DNA of 64,000 nt from G965199725 sp965199725 (GTDB lineage: Bacteria; Pseudomonadota; Gammaproteobacteria; Nitrosococcales; Methylophagaceae). The stretch lies in NCBI GenBank assembly GCA_965199725.1, contig OZ241321.1, positions 1-64,000 of the forward strand. The letters run 5' to 3'. The position numbers and the translations under genes are program-made. The notes beneath the pieces were generated by a model. The model was not told where the DNA came from. It worked only from the letters and a program-made list of their open reading frames with translations, and made no database searches. Shown piece by piece: positions 61,347 to 64,000 of this stretch. Position 1 is the stretch's first letter; each line of letters begins with the position of its first letter.

Positions 61347-64000
61347 TCAACGATTAACAGTACGACAGCGCCATAGATAAAAAAGTACTGGTAACACCAA
61401 TAGAGCTAATATGACAGCGCTTACCATACCACCAACCATAGGGGTAGCAATTCTGCTCATTACTTCTGAGCCAACGCCAGTACCGTACAAAATAGGCAGT
61501 AAGCCTAAAACAATAGACGCTGCAGTCATCATCACTGGCCTGACACGCATTCCAGCACCACGGATAACAGCATTCAGTATATCCTGCTTATCTACTGGCA
61601 AGCCTTGCTGCTGATGTTTAGCTAACATCTTATAATAAGACTGATTTAAATAAACCAGCATAATAACCGCTATTTCAACCGCTACGCCAGCCAGCGCAAT
61701 AAAGCCGACTGCTACAGCAACAGAAAAGTTATATCCCTGCAAATACATTAACCAGATGCTGCCAACTAGCGCCAGTGGCAATGTACTCATGATGATAGCT
61801 ACTTCAATACCGTTACGAAAATTCATATACAGTAAAACAATAATGATTGCCAGTGTTAATGGCACTACATACATGAGTTTTTGTTGCGCCCTTTGCATAT
61901 ATTCATACTGTCCTGCCCAGTTGATCGCATAACCGGCTGGTAGCTTTAAATTATCAGCTACTGCTTTTTGTGCAGCTGCCATGTAGCTGCCCATGTCAAC
62001 ACCTTGAATATCAATGAATGACCAGCCGTTTAAGCGCGCATTTTCTGATTTGATCCCTGGTGGACCATCTTCAATAAAAATGTTGGCGACATCTGCTAAT
62101 ACAATACGCTGACCATCCTGCGTGACAATAGGCAGTAATGACAGTTTTTCTGGTGAGTCGCGATAATCTTGCAGGTAACGCAGGTTGACAGGATAGCGCT
62201 CTAATCCTTCAACGGTTTTGCTGATATTCATCCCACCAACAGCGGTGGCGACTACTTGTTGTATTTCTGCGATGCTTAACCCATAGCGTGCAGCTTCTGC
62301 ACGATCAATATCCACCTTTACATAGCGTCCGCCAGCGACACGTTCTGAATAAACTGATGCCGTACCGGGTACCTTTTGTAAAATTATCTCCAGTTGTTTG
62401 CCAATATCCTGAATGACCTGTAAATCTGCGCCAGATATTTTGATGCCGACTGGTGTTTTAATGCCAGTTGCCAGCATATCTATGCGCGTTTTTATTGGCA
62501 TAACCCAGGCATTCGTGATGCCGGGCAATTTAACAAGGCTATCAAGCTCTTTAATCAGGCCATCAGTTGTCATACCTGACCGCCACTCTGATTTTGGTTT
62601 GAGTTGAATAAATGTTTCTATCATCGTAAGTGGCGCTGGATCGGTTGCTGTTTCAGCGCGACCAACCTTGCCAAAAACGGTCTTTACTTCTGGCAGGGTG
62701 CGAATGATTTTGTTAGTTTGTTGTAATATTTGCCTTGCTTTGCCGATTGAAATGCCCGGATAGGTACTGGGCATATACATTAAATCACCTTCATCAAGTG
62801 GTGGAATAAATTCACTGCCAATTTTATCTAGTGGCCAGATACCAACGCCTAGTAACAGTAGGGCTATCAGCAAAGTTGATTTAGGAAAACGTAATACTGC
62901 GCCTAGTACTGGCAAATAGACTGCTGTTAACAGTTTGTTAATCGGGTTTTTATGCTCAGGCAGTATCTTGCCACGAATAAAATAACCCATCAGTACTGGT
63001 ACTAACGTAATTGCTAATGCCGCAGAGGCTGCCATTGCGTAAGTTTTAGTAAATGCTAGCGGTGAGAACATGCGTCCTTCCTGCGCTTCCAGCGTAAAAA
63101 CTGGTACAAAACTCACGGTAATAATCAGCAAGCTGAAAAATAATGCTGGTCCGACTTCACTAGCAGATCGGCTGACAATCTCCCAGCGATTTTTTTTAGT
63201 AACGGGTGTTTCTTCCATGTGTTTGTGCATATTTTCAATCATCACAATCGCACCATCAATCATTGCGCCAATAGCAATAGCAATGCCGCCTAGCGACATG
63301 ATATTGGCATTCAAACCCTGCAAGTGCATCACAATAAAGGCAGTTAGAATACCAATGGGCAAACTAATAATAGCAACCAGGGAAGAACGGACATGAAACA
63401 GAAATACGAAGCACACTAGGGCAACAATGATAAATTCTTCCAGTAGCTTGATGCTTAAATTATCAACCGCCTTTTCAATTAAGGCCGATCGATCATAAAC
63501 AGGGATAACTTCAACCCCAACGGGAAGACCTTGTTTAAGCTGAGCTAATTTAGTTTTAACCCGTTTGATAACTTGCTGAGCGTTTTCACCAAAGCGCATC
63601 ACAATGATGCCGCCAACAGTTTCGCCCTCACCGTTCAGTTCGGCAATACCTCGACGCATTTGTGGGCCTAGTCCTATATCAGCAACATCTTTGAGCAATA
63701 GTGGTGTACCGTTATGATTCATGCCTAGTGGAATAGTTTCCAGATCGGAAGTACGCTTGATATAGCCTGTTGCTCTAACCATGTATTCAGCTTCAGCCAT
63801 TTCAATAACCGATGCTCCAATTTCCTGATTAGCCTGTTTAATTGCTGTTTGAATATGGGCAACAGGAATACCGAATGCGCGTAATTTATCTGGATCAAGT
63901 TTCACCTGATATTGCTTGACCATGCCGCCCGCCGTTGCCACTTCTGACACTCCGGCGATCGTTTGCAGCTCGTATTTTAAAAACCAATCCTGAATAGTAC
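61347..64000 (-). CDS. cusA: CusA-type heavy-metal RND efflux pump, 5' part beyond the window
   Basis: This inner-membrane HME-RND pump exports monovalent metal with a CusC-like outer channel and a CusB adaptor. At least 884 residues are present and the frame is open to base 64000, so about the first 150 residues are outside. The TM4 proton-path motif AIAIGAMIDGAIVMIEN and the periplasmic blocks RIDMLATGIKTPVG and AVGGMNISKTVEGLERYPV follow CusA rather than CzcA. These supply two of the three substrate methionines. The third site reads GPPGIKSENAR with glycine instead of methionine. No CusB or CusC gene is visible; they would be upstream of the window's edge. Confidence 0.9.
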   Translation of the reverse strand, partial: TIQDWFLKYELQTIAGVSEVATAGGMVKQYQVKLDPDKLRAFGIPVAHIQTAIKQANQEIGASVIEMAEAEYMVRATGYIKRTSDLETIPLGMNHNGTPLLLKDVADIGLGPQMRRGIAELNGEGETVGGIIVMRFGENAQQVIKRVKTKLAQLKQGLPVGVEVIPVYDRSALIEKAVDNLSIKLLEEFIIVALVCFVFLFHVRSSLVAIISLPIGILTAFIVMHLQGLNANIMSLGGIAIAIGAMIDGAIVMIENMHKHMEETPVTKKNRWEIVSRSASEVGPALFFSLLIITVSFVPVFTLEAQEGRMFSPLAFTKTYAMAASAALAITLVPVLMGYFIRGKILPEHKNPINKLLTAVYLPVLGAVLRFPKSTLLIALLLLGVGIWPLDKIGSEFIPPLDEGDLMYMPSTYPGISIGKARQILQQTNKIIRTLPEVKTVFGKVGRAETATDPAPLTMIETFIQLKPKSEWRSGMTTDGLIKELDSLVKLPGITNAWVMPIKTRIDMLATGIKTPVGIKISGADLQVIQDIGKQLEIILQKVPGTASVYSERVAGGRYVKVDIDRAEAARYGLSIAEIQQVVATAVGGMNISKTVEGLERYPVNLRYLQDYRDSPEKLSLLPIVTQDGQRIVLADVANIFIEDGPPGIKSENARLNGWSFIDIQGVDMGSYMAAAQKAVADNLKLPAGYAINWAGQYEYMQRAQQKLMYVVPLTLAIIIVLLYMNFRNGIEVAIIMSTLPLALVGSIWLMYLQGYNFSVAVAVGFIALAGVAVEIAVIMLVYLNQSYYKMLAKHQQQGLPVDKQDILNAVIRGAGMRVRPVMMTAASIVLGLLPILYGTGVGSEVMSRIATPMVGGMVSAVILALLVLPVLFYLWRCRTVNR

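Overview
ORGANISM. The window reads as a chromosomal segment of a gammaproteobacterium with moderately low GC. It carries the full cell-envelope and housekeeping set of a Gram-negative: C5-pathway HemL, SbcB, tgt-yajC-secD-secF, Mpl, succinylase-branch dapC-dapD-dapE, a bioB-F-H-C-D biotin set, TtcA, and MoeA plus a MobA-MobB fusion. It also has a Vibrio-type TonB2 (TtpC-ExbB2-ExbD2-TonB2) iron-uptake energiser. I cannot name the genus from the sequence. A pair of genes of the PQQ-dependent alcohol-oxidation accessory type hints at a (methyl/alcohol-oxidising) gammaproteobacterium, but that is inference. Several housekeeping operons are interrupted or flanked by decayed genes (RTX, FkbM methyltransferase, HNH endonuclease, nuclease-like and ATPase relics). 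This suggests past horizontal input followed by deletion. I saw no intact transposase or integrase, CRISPR array, tRNA or rRNA. LAYOUT. 1-5.2 kb: msrA, a rhodanese, a TolC-type outer-membrane channel, sbcB, hemL. 5.3-7.3 kb: a NarX/LiaS-style sensor kinase and LuxR-type regulator. 7.3-12.6 kb: an operon of DUF3450 protein, TtpC, ExbB, ExbD, TonB and a TPR protein, preceded by a consensus-like promoter overlapped by a Fur-box-like site, and followed by the relic of an RTX protein C-terminus. 13-18.2 kb: pyrF, then tgt-yajC-secD-secF. 18.3-20.1 kb: a PQQ-associated ABC-type binding protein and beta-propeller protein without their ABC transporter. 20.2-24.6 kb: mpl, an FkbM methyltransferase relic, a sodium:solute symporter, a repeat-rich spacer and a DciA-like protein. 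24.8-28.3 kb: a restriction-modification pair in which a PD-(D/E)XK nuclease is fused to the methylase, with a partner specificity subunit whose 3' end looks damaged. 28.3-31.6 kb: dapE-dapD-dapC. 31.7-33.9 kb: a DUF262/DUF1524 (GmrSD-like) gene split by one in-frame ochre codon. 34-41.2 kb: EamA transporter, a decayed small gene, a VOC protein, NnrS, a PLD-family protein, ttcA, moeA and mobAB. 41.3-46.4 kb: biotin genes interrupted by an HNH-endonuclease relic, with comF divergent. 47.4-61.1 kb: a dedicated type I secretion locus, made of a 3312-residue RTX protein followed by its ABC exporter and membrane-fusion protein. 61.3-64 kb: a CusA-type heavy-metal RND pump that runs off the right edge. 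MOST INTERESTING. The giant RTX protein consists of nothing but about fourteen tandem copies of one module (RTX nonapeptides plus a roughly 80-residue beta domain) and a divergent C-terminal export module. Even its N-terminus is a copy of an internal linker, and one 1059-bp block is repeated apparently without change 3123 bp downstream. No enzymatic, adhesin or acyltransferase component is visible, so its function is open. A decayed copy of the same C-terminal domain lies 44 kb away behind the TonB operon. Limits: all family assignments come from reading the translations; no searches were run.
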